Shown: positions 52,118-59,698 of the stretch, piece by piece
Layout of the letters: each line of letters starts with the position of its first letter
Position numbering within the stretch: the stretch's first letter is position 1
Assembly (NCBI RefSeq): GCF_013408525.1
Contig: NZ_JACBZM010000001.1
Span: forward strand, 4,537,001 to 4,601,000
DNA from: Nocardioides aromaticivorans
GTDB taxonomy: Bacteria > Actinomycetota > Actinomycetes > Propionibacteriales > Nocardioidaceae
Reading direction: 5' to 3'
Length of the DNA stretch: 64,000 nucleotides
The notes under the pieces: model-generated
What the model saw: only the letters and a program-made list of their open reading frames with translations
Database searches by the model: none
What the model was told of the DNA's origin: nothing
Translations under genes and position numbers: made by a program

Positions 52118-52726
52118 ATGCGGATCCCCCGCGCGGAACGTGAGGAGCTCATCCTCGACGCGGCGACGACCGAGTTCGGCACCCTCGGGTACGCCGGCGC
52201 GTCCCTCTCCGCGATCGCCTCCGGCGCCGGCGTCTCGAAGCAGCTCGTGCTCGGCTACTTCGGCTCCAAGGACGCGTTGTTCGCCGCCTGCGCCGCCCGG
52301 GCGGGCGCCGGGATTACCGACCGGATCGACGTCGCACTGGCGGGCGGAGGTCCCCCGCTCGCGCTCGCCGAGGGCACCCTCTCCGCGATCTTCACCGCCC
52401 TCGAGAGCCGTCCGCACGACTGGAACGTCCTCAACGACCGCACGTTGCCGGCGGGCTCCGCCGGCCACGCCACCGCGCGCGCCGCCCGGCTGCGGATCGC
52501 CGGGCAGGCCCGGGCCGGCGTCGGCACGCTCGCGGCCCTCGACGAGGCCGCCGACGCCGACGACCTCGCGATCCTGACCGCCCTGTGGATGAGCGCCGTG
52601 TCGGCGCTGGTCGCCTGGTGGTTGCGCCACCCCGACCGCAGTCCGGCCGAGATGACCGAGCGCGGCCGCCGTGCCCTCACCGCCCTGTCCCGCACACCCG
52701 TCCCCGACGAAGGGAAGACCCGATGA
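52118..52726 (+). CDS. TetR-family regulator of the flavoprotein operon
   Basis: 202 residues. TetR domain (about 5-50; REELILDAATTEFGTLGYAGASLSAIASGAGVSKQLVLGYFGSKDALFAAC). C-terminal part with the ALVAWWLRHPDRS motif often seen in regulators of lipid-metabolism genes. Strong RBS GAGGAGG before ATG 52118. It should bind the 31-base palindrome upstream and repress its own operon, which continues with the flavoprotein (overlap ATGA) and the unknown 383-residue gene. Confidence 0.9.
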   Translation: MRIPRAEREELILDAATTEFGTLGYAGASLSAIASGAGVSKQLVLGYFGSKDALFAACAARAGAGITDRIDVALAGGGPPLALAEGTLSAIFTALESRPHDWNVLNDRTLPAGSAGHATARAARLRIAGQARAGVGTLAALDEAADADDLAILTALWMSAVSALVAWWLRHPDRSPAEMTERGRRALTALSRTPVPDEGKTR

Positions 52727-54315
52727 CCGCTCGATCCTGGTGGGGCTGGGGGCACACCGCGGCCGCGCTCGACGCGGCCGAGACCGACGCCCTGGTCGGC
52801 CGCGTGTCGGCGCTGCTGCCCGGCCACGACCTGAGCGACCACGAGCCCCCGGACCCGCGGTCACTCGAGGTCGCCGCGCCCCGGGTGGCGCTGCCGCCGG
52901 CGCTCGCCGGCCTCGGGTCCGACGACGTGGTCGACCGGCTCGGACACGCCCGCGGCAAGGCGTTCCGCGACGTCGTCCGCAACCTCCACGGCGACGTCGC
53001 CCACGTGCCCGACCTCGTCGTCCGCCCGCGCACCGAGCAGGACGTGGAGGACGTGCTCGACTGGTGCACCACCTCCGGAACGCCGGTGGTCCCGTACGGC
53101 GGCGGCAGCTCCGTCGTCGGCGGGGTAGAGCCGCGCTTCGACGGCCCCGCCGTCACCCTCGACCTCGGCCTGCTGGACCGGGTGCTCGAGGTGGACCCGG
53201 TCAGCCGCGCCGCGCGGGTCCAGGCCGGCGTCCTGGGGCCGGCTCTCGAGGACCAGCTGCGCCCGCACGGGCTGACCCTGCGCCACTTCCCCCAGTCCTT
53301 CGAGTTCTCCACGCTCGGCGGGTGGCTGGCCACCCGTGCTGGCGGCCACTTCGCCACCCTGGCCACGCACATCGACGACCTCACCGAGGCGCTGCGCGTG
53401 GTCTCTCCGGCCGGCACCGGCGAGTCCCGACGGCTCCCCGGGTCCGGCGCGGGGCCCTCGCCGGACCGGATGTTCCTCGGCTCCGAGGGCGCCCTCGGCG
53501 TGATCACCGAGGCCTGGATGCGGCTCCAGCAGCGCCCAGTGTGGCAGCGCACGGTCACCGTCGGCTTCACGTCGTACGACGACGCGGTCGCCGCGACCCG
53601 CGCCCTCGCCCAGTCCGGGCTGCACCCCTCGAACTGCCGCCTGCTCGACCCCGCCGAGGCGCTGATCAATGCCGGCACCACCACCTCCGGCGGGTTGCTG
53701 CTGGTCGCCTTCGAGTCCGCCGACCACCCGGTCGACGCCTGGCTCGACCTGGCGCTCGAACTGGTGCGCGACCACGGCGGCACGGTGCTGGCCAGCCGCG
53801 ACCGCGACGGATCGGAGCGGGCGGCTCCGGACGCGCCCGACGCGTCTCAGGCGTGGCGCTCGGCCTTCATCCGGATGCCCTACCAGCGCGACGCGCTGGC
53901 CCGTCGCTCGATGCTTGTGGAGACCTTCGAGACCGCCTGCACGTGGGACGCCTTCCCGCGCTTCCACGCGGCGGTGACGGCCGCCGCGCAGCAGGCGATC
54001 GCGAAGGTGTGCGGCGGCCTCGGTGTGGTGACCTGCCGGTTCACCCACGTCTACCCCGACGGCCCGGCGCCCTACTACGGGATCTACGCGGCCGGCCGCT
54101 GGGGCAGCACCCTCGTGCAGTGGGACGAGATCAAGGCCGCGGTCTCCGACGCGATCAGCACGCACGGCGGCACCATCACGCACCACCACGCGGTCGGTCG
54201 CGACCACCGCCCGTGGTACGACGACCAGCGGCCCGCGCCGTTCGCCGCCGCCCTGCGTGCCGCGAAGTCGGCGCTCGACCCGGCCGGCGTGCTCAACCCG
54301 GGGGTGGTCGTGTGA
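52723..54315 (+). CDS. FAD-binding oxidase, alkyl-DHAP synthase-like
   Basis: 530 residues, vanillyl-alcohol-oxidase superfamily. FAD-binding (PCMH) domain about 85-270: DLVVRPRTEQDVEDVLDWCTTSGTPVVPYGGGSSVVGGVEP, VQAGVLGPALEDQL, and FSTLGGWLATRAGGHFATLATHIDDL ... MFLGSEGALGVITEAWMRL. C-terminal FAD oxidase cap about 290-530, with HHHAVGRDHRPWYDDQ (about 485-500), the active-site segment in alkylglycerone-phosphate synthase. It probably makes an ether-lipid-like or otherwise uses acyl-DHAP-like substrates, or oxidises a hydroxy lipid. Coupled to tetR by ATGA and to the next gene by GTGA. Confidence 0.85.
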   Translation: MTARSWWGWGHTAAALDAAETDALVGRVSALLPGHDLSDHEPPDPRSLEVAAPRVALPPALAGLGSDDVVDRLGHARGKAFRDVVRNLHGDVAHVPDLVVRPRTEQDVEDVLDWCTTSGTPVVPYGGGSSVVGGVEPRFDGPAVTLDLGLLDRVLEVDPVSRAARVQAGVLGPALEDQLRPHGLTLRHFPQSFEFSTLGGWLATRAGGHFATLATHIDDLTEALRVVSPAGTGESRRLPGSGAGPSPDRMFLGSEGALGVITEAWMRLQQRPVWQRTVTVGFTSYDDAVAATRALAQSGLHPSNCRLLDPAEALINAGTTTSGGLLLVAFESADHPVDAWLDLALELVRDHGGTVLASRDRDGSERAAPDAPDASQAWRSAFIRMPYQRDALARRSMLVETFETACTWDAFPRFHAAVTAAAQQAIAKVCGGLGVVTCRFTHVYPDGPAPYYGIYAAGRWGSTLVQWDEIKAAVSDAISTHGGTITHHHAVGRDHRPWYDDQRPAPFAAALRAAKSALDPAGVLNPGVVV

Positions 54316-55463
54316 ACCCGCTCCGTCTCGCTGCCCCGGTCCTGGTGCCGGCGCTGGGCCTGCTCGACAGCCGGCTCCGCGCGTCGACCGAGCCGTTCGA
54401 CCGCGACGACCTGTTCGTCCCGCACGCCCGCTCGCGCCGATGGGCGTGGACGCACTTCGGGGTCTTCCTGCCGGACCTGCCGGCGCCGTACCGCTTCCTC
54501 AACACGATGACGCTGATCGGCGCGACGGGCAGCACCTGCTTCGACGACGACCGGATCGCCGCAGCCGACGCACGCGACACCGCGATGCTGCTGTCGGCCA
54601 CCGCCCACGCCGACCAGCACCACCATGCCGGCTACGACCTCGCCGAGTGCGACTTCCCCGACAGCGGGCCGCTGCGGTGGGGCGAGCACCTCGCCCTCGA
54701 GGTGGACCTGCCGCTCGTCCGCGTGAGCGGCCGCTACCTGGGCTTCGACGTCGACATCGAGCTGACCACCACGACCGCGGCGTCGTGGTTCATCCGTTCG
54801 GCGCCCTACGACCACGTCAGCCTGCTGGCCCCCTACACGGGCACGCTGACCGACGCGGACGGTCGCCACGAGCTGGGCGGGCTCGGCACCGTCGAGTACG
54901 CCCGCTGCCTGTCACCGCAGTCGCTGGTGCGCCGCCCGCTGCCCGCCTGGGCGAAGCTGCCGGTCGACTTCTTCACCTACCAGGTCGTCGACCTTGACGC
55001 CGACACCCAGCTGCTCCTCACCGACGTCAGCGCACTCGGGGCCACGGCGTGTCGGCTCGCCCACGTGCGCACCCGCGACGGCCGCGCCGAGGTGTACGAC
55101 GACGTGGCCTTCGACGTCGTCGAGTGGGCCGACGAGCCGCAGGTCGACCCGGCCGGCCACCCGATGCCGGTGCCGCACCGGATGCGGTGGACCGTGCGCG
55201 ACCGCGGCGAGGAGCTGCTCCGGCTGGACGCGGAGGTCGACGCCCCGTACCGGTACGGGCACGGGACCGGGTACGTGTCGGCGTACGCGCACCGCACGAC
55301 GTGGCGCGGGCGCGAGCTGACCGGCAGCGGCTACCTGGAGTGGGTCGACCGGCGTCAGGGCTGGGCGACCTCGGCGACCCAGGCCTCGCTGCGCTCCCAC
55401 AGCTCGGCGGCGAGCTCGTCGGTGACGACCCGCGACGGCTGCTTGATCCTGCGATCGTCGTAG
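54312..55463 (+). CDS. DUF6670-like protein with a 3' extension
   Basis: 383 residues, soluble. Features I associate with the actinobacterial DUF6670 family: FLNTMTLIGATGSTCFDDDR, ASWFIRSAPYDHVSLLAPYTGTL, KLPVDFFTYQVVDLDADTQLLLT, and end GSGYLEWVDRR. In relatives I recall the protein ending there; here the frame continues 35 residues (from 55356), low in structure and Ser-rich, antisense to the end of the SDR gene. This looks like loss of the original stop. GTG 54312 overlaps the flavoprotein TGA. Function unknown; probably acts on the flavoprotein's lipid-like substrate. Confidence 0.65.
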   Translation: MNPLRLAAPVLVPALGLLDSRLRASTEPFDRDDLFVPHARSRRWAWTHFGVFLPDLPAPYRFLNTMTLIGATGSTCFDDDRIAAADARDTAMLLSATAHADQHHHAGYDLAECDFPDSGPLRWGEHLALEVDLPLVRVSGRYLGFDVDIELTTTTAASWFIRSAPYDHVSLLAPYTGTLTDADGRHELGGLGTVEYARCLSPQSLVRRPLPAWAKLPVDFFTYQVVDLDADTQLLLTDVSALGATACRLAHVRTRDGRAEVYDDVAFDVVEWADEPQVDPAGHPMPVPHRMRWTVRDRGEELLRLDAEVDAPYRYGHGTGYVSAYAHRTTWRGRELTGSGYLEWVDRRQGWATSATQASLRSHSSAASSSVTTRDGCLILRSS

Positions 55464-56203
55464 TAGAGCCCGGTCTCGCCGGCGACATCGGGCGAGGTGG
55501 CGCAGTACAACGAGGTCTGCGCTCCCTGCGTGGTGTCCTTCATGAACAGCTTCATCACGTGCCGCAGCCCCGGCGGCACCTCCCGCCACACGTCGGAGGC
55601 GATCGCCCCCGGGTGCAGCGAGTACGTCGTCACGCCGGTCCCCTCCAGCCGGCGACCCAGCTCGCGGGCGTGCAGCACGTTGGCCAGCTTGGAGACGCAG
55701 TACTCGTCGAAGGCGGTCCGGGTGACCGACGGCCTGCGCACGGCGTCCCAGTCGATGCCCTTCGCGCGGTAGTGGCCGGTGCTCGCGACGTTGACGATCC
55801 GGCCGGGGCCGCTGGCGACGATGTGGTCGCGCAGCAGCTCGGTGAGCAGGAAGGTGCCGACGTGGTTGGTGCCGAAGGCCAGCTCGAAGCCGCTCGGGGT
55901 CATCCCGCGCTTCCCCGCGAGGCCCGCGTTGTTGATCAGCACGTGGAGCGGCTCCCCCGACGCGAGGAAGGTCTCCGCGGCCTGCCGCACCGACGCGAGG
56001 TCGCCCAGGTCGAGCGGGATCCAGTCGAGGTCCGTGTTGCCGGTCTGGTCGGCGATCTCACGGATCGCCGCCCGGTTCTTCTCCTCCGACCGGCCGGCGA
56101 TGACGACCCGCGCGCCCCGTCCGGCGAGGTCGCGCACGGTCTCCTTCCCGATCCCGGTGTTGGCTCCCGTGACGAGGAAGGTGCGTCCGCTCAGTTCGCT
56201 CAT
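55355..56203 (-). CDS. SDR-family oxidoreductase, retinol-dehydrogenase-like
   Basis: 282 residues. TGANTGIG (12-19), NNAG (about 91-94), catalytic Ser near VASTGHY (about 139-145) and Y-C-V-S-K (about 165-169). Belongs to the same WWOX/RDH-like group as the SDR at 29435 but is clearly distinct. It lies between the TetR operon (convergent, 109-base overlap) and the P450 gene (62-base gap, same strand), so it may be read with PucR and the P450. Could oxidise or reduce lipid alcohols from either cluster. Confidence 0.87.
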   Translation of the reverse strand: MSELSGRTFLVTGANTGIGKETVRDLAGRGARVVIAGRSEEKNRAAIREIADQTGNTDLDWIPLDLGDLASVRQAAETFLASGEPLHVLINNAGLAGKRGMTPSGFELAFGTNHVGTFLLTELLRDHIVASGPGRIVNVASTGHYRAKGIDWDAVRRPSVTRTAFDEYCVSKLANVLHARELGRRLEGTGVTTYSLHPGAIASDVWREVPPGLRHVMKLFMKDTTQGAQTSLYCATSPDVAGETGLYYDDRRIKQPSRVVTDELAAELWERSEAWVAEVAQP

Positions 56204-56264
56204 GGCGCCGATGGTGTCGTGCCCGGAGACCTGTTGTCGTCCTCCCGTGGGAGGAACGACGGGG

Positions 56265-57584
56265 TCAGGACGTGAGCCCGATCCGCACCGCGAACAGGTC
56301 GAGCCCGTAGGGCAGCGGCTTCGACGGGTTGAGGGAGGGCGACACCAGCTCCGGTGTCGCCCGCGACAGCAGCGCCGCCAGGAAGGCCTGGCCGAGGAAG
56401 ACCGACATGCCCGCGCCCGGACAGCCCTGCGGGCCGTGGCTGAAGAAGTTGAACGACCACGACGACGCGGCGTCGCCTCTGGCCCACTCCCCCGGGGCAC
56501 AGCGGTCGGCGAAGGGGACCCGGTCGCGGTCGCGGTGGTTGTGCAGGTTGTGGATCAGCACCTGGCTGCCCTCCGGCAGCACCCGGCCGTCCGGGAAGGC
56601 CACCTCGCGCGTCGTGACCCGGCCGAAGAGCGGCGTCGTCGGCCACAGCCGCATGGCCTCGAGGATCACGCCGCCGAGGTAGTCGAGGGAGGCGACCTCC
56701 TTGGCCCGGGTGAGGACCTTGCCCTCGAGCTCGGCGTAGACCTCGGTGCGCACCTCGGGGTGGCTGCCGATGACCGCCAGGGCCCGGACCAGGTTGGCCG
56801 GCAGCGTGTCGCCCATCGCGAACAGCCAGTGCACGAGCTGGCCCGCCACCGCGGTGGCGTCGTCGTGCGGGGCCTGCGCGACGAGCGAGACCAGCGAGCC
56901 CTTCTCCCCCGCGTCGACGTACGACGCCAGCCGGGCCACCAGGTCGTCGTACCCCTTGGCGGGCTTGCCGGGCGTCTTGTTGCCGGCCGCCATGAGGTCG
57001 CCGAGCAGGTCGGTCAGCGCCGTGTCGTCGGCAGCCGCGTCACCGAGGACGACGCGGCGGGTCAGCCGCTGGAAGGCGGCGTTGAGGTCGTCGTACCCGA
57101 TCTCGCCGGTGAGGCCCGCAGCCTCCTGGGCGGCGACCTTGACCATCCGCAGCGCCAGCGAGTGCAGCGGCCTCCCGGTCTGCAGCACGGCCTCGGCGAA
57201 GTCGCGTCGGTTGCGCCACAGGTCGCCGCGCGACAGCGTCAGCGCGTCGGGCTGGAAGGCGCTCATCCCGGCCTTCTTGGCCGGCGGGTCGGAGGCGAAC
57301 GGGTCGGGCGAGCCACCGAGCACGAACTCGATGTCGGCAGGGTCGCTGAGCAGCAGGGCCTCGTCGGTGGCGACCCGGACCCAGAACGGGCCGGGGCCGT
57401 ACTTGCGCACCAGCCCCTGGACCAGCGTGAACGCGAACAGGTCGGCGCGGGCGACGCCCGCCACCTTCGTCGGCAGCTCGCGCTTCTTGAACAGCCCCTG
57501 GATCACGTTCGGGACGCCGACCTGCGCCGTGAAGCGCACGCCCTCGATCACCGACGCGTGCGGAAAGTCCTCAGCCTTGCCCAT
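56265..57584 (-). CDS. Cytochrome P450 with unusual I-helix
   Basis: 439 residues. Haem loop NFFSHGPQGCPGAG with axial Cys388, K-helix E309-A-M-R312, W123-R124-x-x-R127. The I-helix reads WLFAMGDTLP (253-262), with Met where most P450s have Gly in AGxDT. It resembles neither classical CYP105/107-type loops nor the P450 at 4608. Such deviations occur in P450s that rearrange peroxides, for example fungal oxylipin synthases. Its ATG overlaps the end of the PucR gene by 14 bases and the divergent neighbours include an alpha-dioxygenase-like peroxidase. A hydroperoxide substrate is an inference. Confidence 0.82.
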   Translation of the reverse strand: MGKAEDFPHASVIEGVRFTAQVGVPNVIQGLFKKRELPTKVAGVARADLFAFTLVQGLVRKYGPGPFWVRVATDEALLLSDPADIEFVLGGSPDPFASDPPAKKAGMSAFQPDALTLSRGDLWRNRRDFAEAVLQTGRPLHSLALRMVKVAAQEAAGLTGEIGYDDLNAAFQRLTRRVVLGDAAADDTALTDLLGDLMAAGNKTPGKPAKGYDDLVARLASYVDAGEKGSLVSLVAQAPHDDATAVAGQLVHWLFAMGDTLPANLVRALAVIGSHPEVRTEVYAELEGKVLTRAKEVASLDYLGGVILEAMRLWPTTPLFGRVTTREVAFPDGRVLPEGSQVLIHNLHNHRDRDRVPFADRCAPGEWARGDAASSWSFNFFSHGPQGCPGAGMSVFLGQAFLAALLSRATPELVSPSLNPSKPLPYGLDLFAVRIGLTS

Positions 57585-58821
57585 CCCGGTCCCCCACGGT
57601 GTTGTTCCTCATCGGTTGGTCGGTCGCGGTCCGCTCGGCGCTCCAGCGCCGTCGTACCTCCAGCGCCAGGCACAGCTCGGCGACCTGGCGCGGGTCCGTC
57701 ATCGAGCGACCGGTCAGCTCCTCGAGCCGCTTGAGCCGCTGGCGCACCGTGTTCGGGTGCAGGAAGAGGGCCTCCGCCGCATGGGAGGTCGAGCCGCCGG
57801 CGTCGAGCCAGGCCGCCAGGGTGTCGAGCATCAGCTCGCGGTCGCCCGGACGCTGCTCGTCGAGGCGGGCGAACACGGTCCGCGCCACTCGCTGCAGCAG
57901 CTCGGGCGAGCCGGTGGCGGCGAGGGCCAGGGGCGAGTCCTCGAAGACCCGCACGAGCTGGCCGGCACCGGTCCGGGCGCTCTCCATGGCCGACTCGGCG
58001 AGCCGGACCGCGTCACGGGCGTCGGCGAGGTCCTCGAACGAGGAGCTGATGCCCGTCGGGGTGGTCGCGAGCTGGCGGAGCCGCGTGACCAGCGCGCTCA
58101 GCTGCTCGGGGCGTCGTACCTCCACCACGCCGAGCTGGCGGTCCGGGCGCAGCAGCCAGACCGAGGGCAGGTCGCGGGCGCGCAGGTCCTCCTCGAGCCG
58201 CTCCAGCGCCGGCTGGCCGAGCGTCGGCACCGCGACCGCCACGGCGACGTAGGGGCCGGCGACACCGAGGCCGAGCATCCCGGCGAGCTCCCACACGGCG
58301 GACCGCTCGGCGATCCTTCCGCCCAGCAGTGCGTCGACCATCGCGGCACGGCGCTCTTGGTGGCGCACCAGCTGGCCGGCCACGACCTCGGCATGTGCGG
58401 CCGACGCGGCGTGGGCGAAGGCGTCGTGCGCGGCGACGGCGTGCTCGGTCGCGGCGAGCAGCGTCTCGGTGTCGACGCCGCTCCCGCGTCCCTCGGCGAC
58501 GACGTGCTCCCAGATGTGCCGGAAGCCGACCCGGTACGCCGCCAGCAGGGCCGGCAGGGGCACCCCGGCCTCGGCCCGTTGCCGGCCGGTCTCCTCGGCC
58601 GCGGCGAGGTCGAGCTCCTGCTCGGAGGTCAGCGCGCTGAACACGAAGCGGAGGTGCTCGACCGAGCTCTGCCGCAGGTCGGTGGCGGCGACCGTCGGCG
58701 ACGCGTCGTAGAAGGGGACCTGCGCGAGCACGGCGTCCGCGAGCGCCTCGCCGAGGTCCTCGGCCCGGTCCAGCAGCGCCTGGCCGAGGGCCGCGACGCT
58801 GCCCAGCTCGTCCACGCGCAT
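57571..58821 (-). CDS. PucR/CdaR-type transcriptional regulator
   Basis: 416 residues. N-terminal RsbRD-like helical part (about 1-160), a GGDEF-like domain (about 165-300; VWLLRPDRQLGVVEVRRPEQL, ISSSFEDLADARDAVRLAESAM) and C-terminal PucR HTH (about 350-405; AWLDAGGSTSHAAEALFLHPNTVRQRLKRLEELTGRSM). Activators of this group respond to small metabolites. ATG 58821 lies 7 bases after TACTGT (leaderless). It overlaps the P450 gene it precedes, and is divergent from the unknown 216-residue and peroxidase genes; it may control all of them. Confidence 0.87.
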   Translation of the reverse strand: MRVDELGSVAALGQALLDRAEDLGEALADAVLAQVPFYDASPTVAATDLRQSSVEHLRFVFSALTSEQELDLAAAEETGRQRAEAGVPLPALLAAYRVGFRHIWEHVVAEGRGSGVDTETLLAATEHAVAAHDAFAHAASAAHAEVVAGQLVRHQERRAAMVDALLGGRIAERSAVWELAGMLGLGVAGPYVAVAVAVPTLGQPALERLEEDLRARDLPSVWLLRPDRQLGVVEVRRPEQLSALVTRLRQLATTPTGISSSFEDLADARDAVRLAESAMESARTGAGQLVRVFEDSPLALAATGSPELLQRVARTVFARLDEQRPGDRELMLDTLAAWLDAGGSTSHAAEALFLHPNTVRQRLKRLEELTGRSMTDPRQVAELCLALEVRRRWSAERTATDQPMRNNTVGDRDGQG

Positions 58822-59003
58822 GGAGCAGACAGTAGCGCCGTCGAGGCGCACATGTGATGTGTGTCACCACCGTCTTGGGGTCGGATCAGTGTGGCCGGAC
58901 ACATAGACGCGGCCGCGTGGCGCTCGTCACACTGAGCGCCGGGGCCGCCCCGACCGGGGGCCGGCGCCCGGCACGCAGGTCCATCGGTGACTGGGGGGTT
59001 TCG

Positions 59004-59654
59004 ATGACGGACGCAGTACAGGACGGCGTGGACGCCGTGGCGCGTCTGGCAGACCTGCGTGCCGACGCCGGGAAGCTGGGGACAGCCGCGGCGGCGTGGG
59101 CCTGGCTGGAGGACCTGCGCGGCACCTCACGGGAGGACCTCGCGTCCGCAGAGCCCGTGCTGGACGCCCTGTTCGCCGCCGGGACCACGCCGACCGCGCT
59201 CGACGGGGCGACCGAGGGCATCCTGGTCGCGACCACCACGAACCGCGTGCTCGACACCGCGGTGAAGGCGCTCACCGCGGTGTGGATGCCGTGGCGCGGA
59301 AAGCGCTTCGACAGCGAGGCGGGCAGTGGCGACAACCGGATGACGGAGTCCTCCAGCCTGGTCGGCAAGCTCCTGTGGCCGCTCTACTCGATGCGGACCG
59401 ACGACGACGGTCGCTCGGCCTTCGACTTCTCCACCTACGCCGAGCCCGGCGTCGAGGACCCGGACGTCACCGTCCTGGTCATCGACTACGCCGGCATCCC
59501 GCAGAACCCGGCTCTCGTCATCCGCAGCATCCGCGACGAGCTGGTCGAGCTCGTGCCCGGCGTCTACCTCGGGAAGATCTTCTTCAAGATGCCGAAGCTG
59601 ACCGGCGACGGAGGCTTCGAGCGCATCGGCTTCTTCGCGCTCCGCTCGCCCTGA
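59004..59654 (+). CDS. Unknown 216-residue protein upstream of the peroxidase
   Basis: 216 residues, soluble, no signal peptide. N-terminal helices (1-60), then ALDGATEGILVATTTNRVLDTAVKALTAVWMPWRGKRFDSEAGSG, a middle with YSMRTDDDGRSAFDFSTYAEPG, and a C-terminal LVIDYAGIPQNPALVIRSIRDELVELVPGVYLGKIFFKMP. The W-x-G-K-x-F segment gives a weak resemblance to GXWXG/DUF4334 proteins, not convincing. RBS GGGGGG before ATG 59004. It is 44 bases upstream of the peroxidase gene, so it is likely co-transcribed and may be a lipid-binding or substrate-delivery partner. Confidence 0.65.
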   Translation: MTDAVQDGVDAVARLADLRADAGKLGTAAAAWAWLEDLRGTSREDLASAEPVLDALFAAGTTPTALDGATEGILVATTTNRVLDTAVKALTAVWMPWRGKRFDSEAGSGDNRMTESSSLVGKLLWPLYSMRTDDDGRSAFDFSTYAEPGVEDPDVTVLVIDYAGIPQNPALVIRSIRDELVELVPGVYLGKIFFKMPKLTGDGGFERIGFFALRSP

Positions 59655-59698
59655 TCCCCCACCGATCCCGCCCACCCACTCCCAGGAAGCAGGCACCG

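Noticed and set aside
57585..58003. A possible separate gene on the plus strand opposite PucR
   Set aside because: Only antisense frames without RBS or motif are present.
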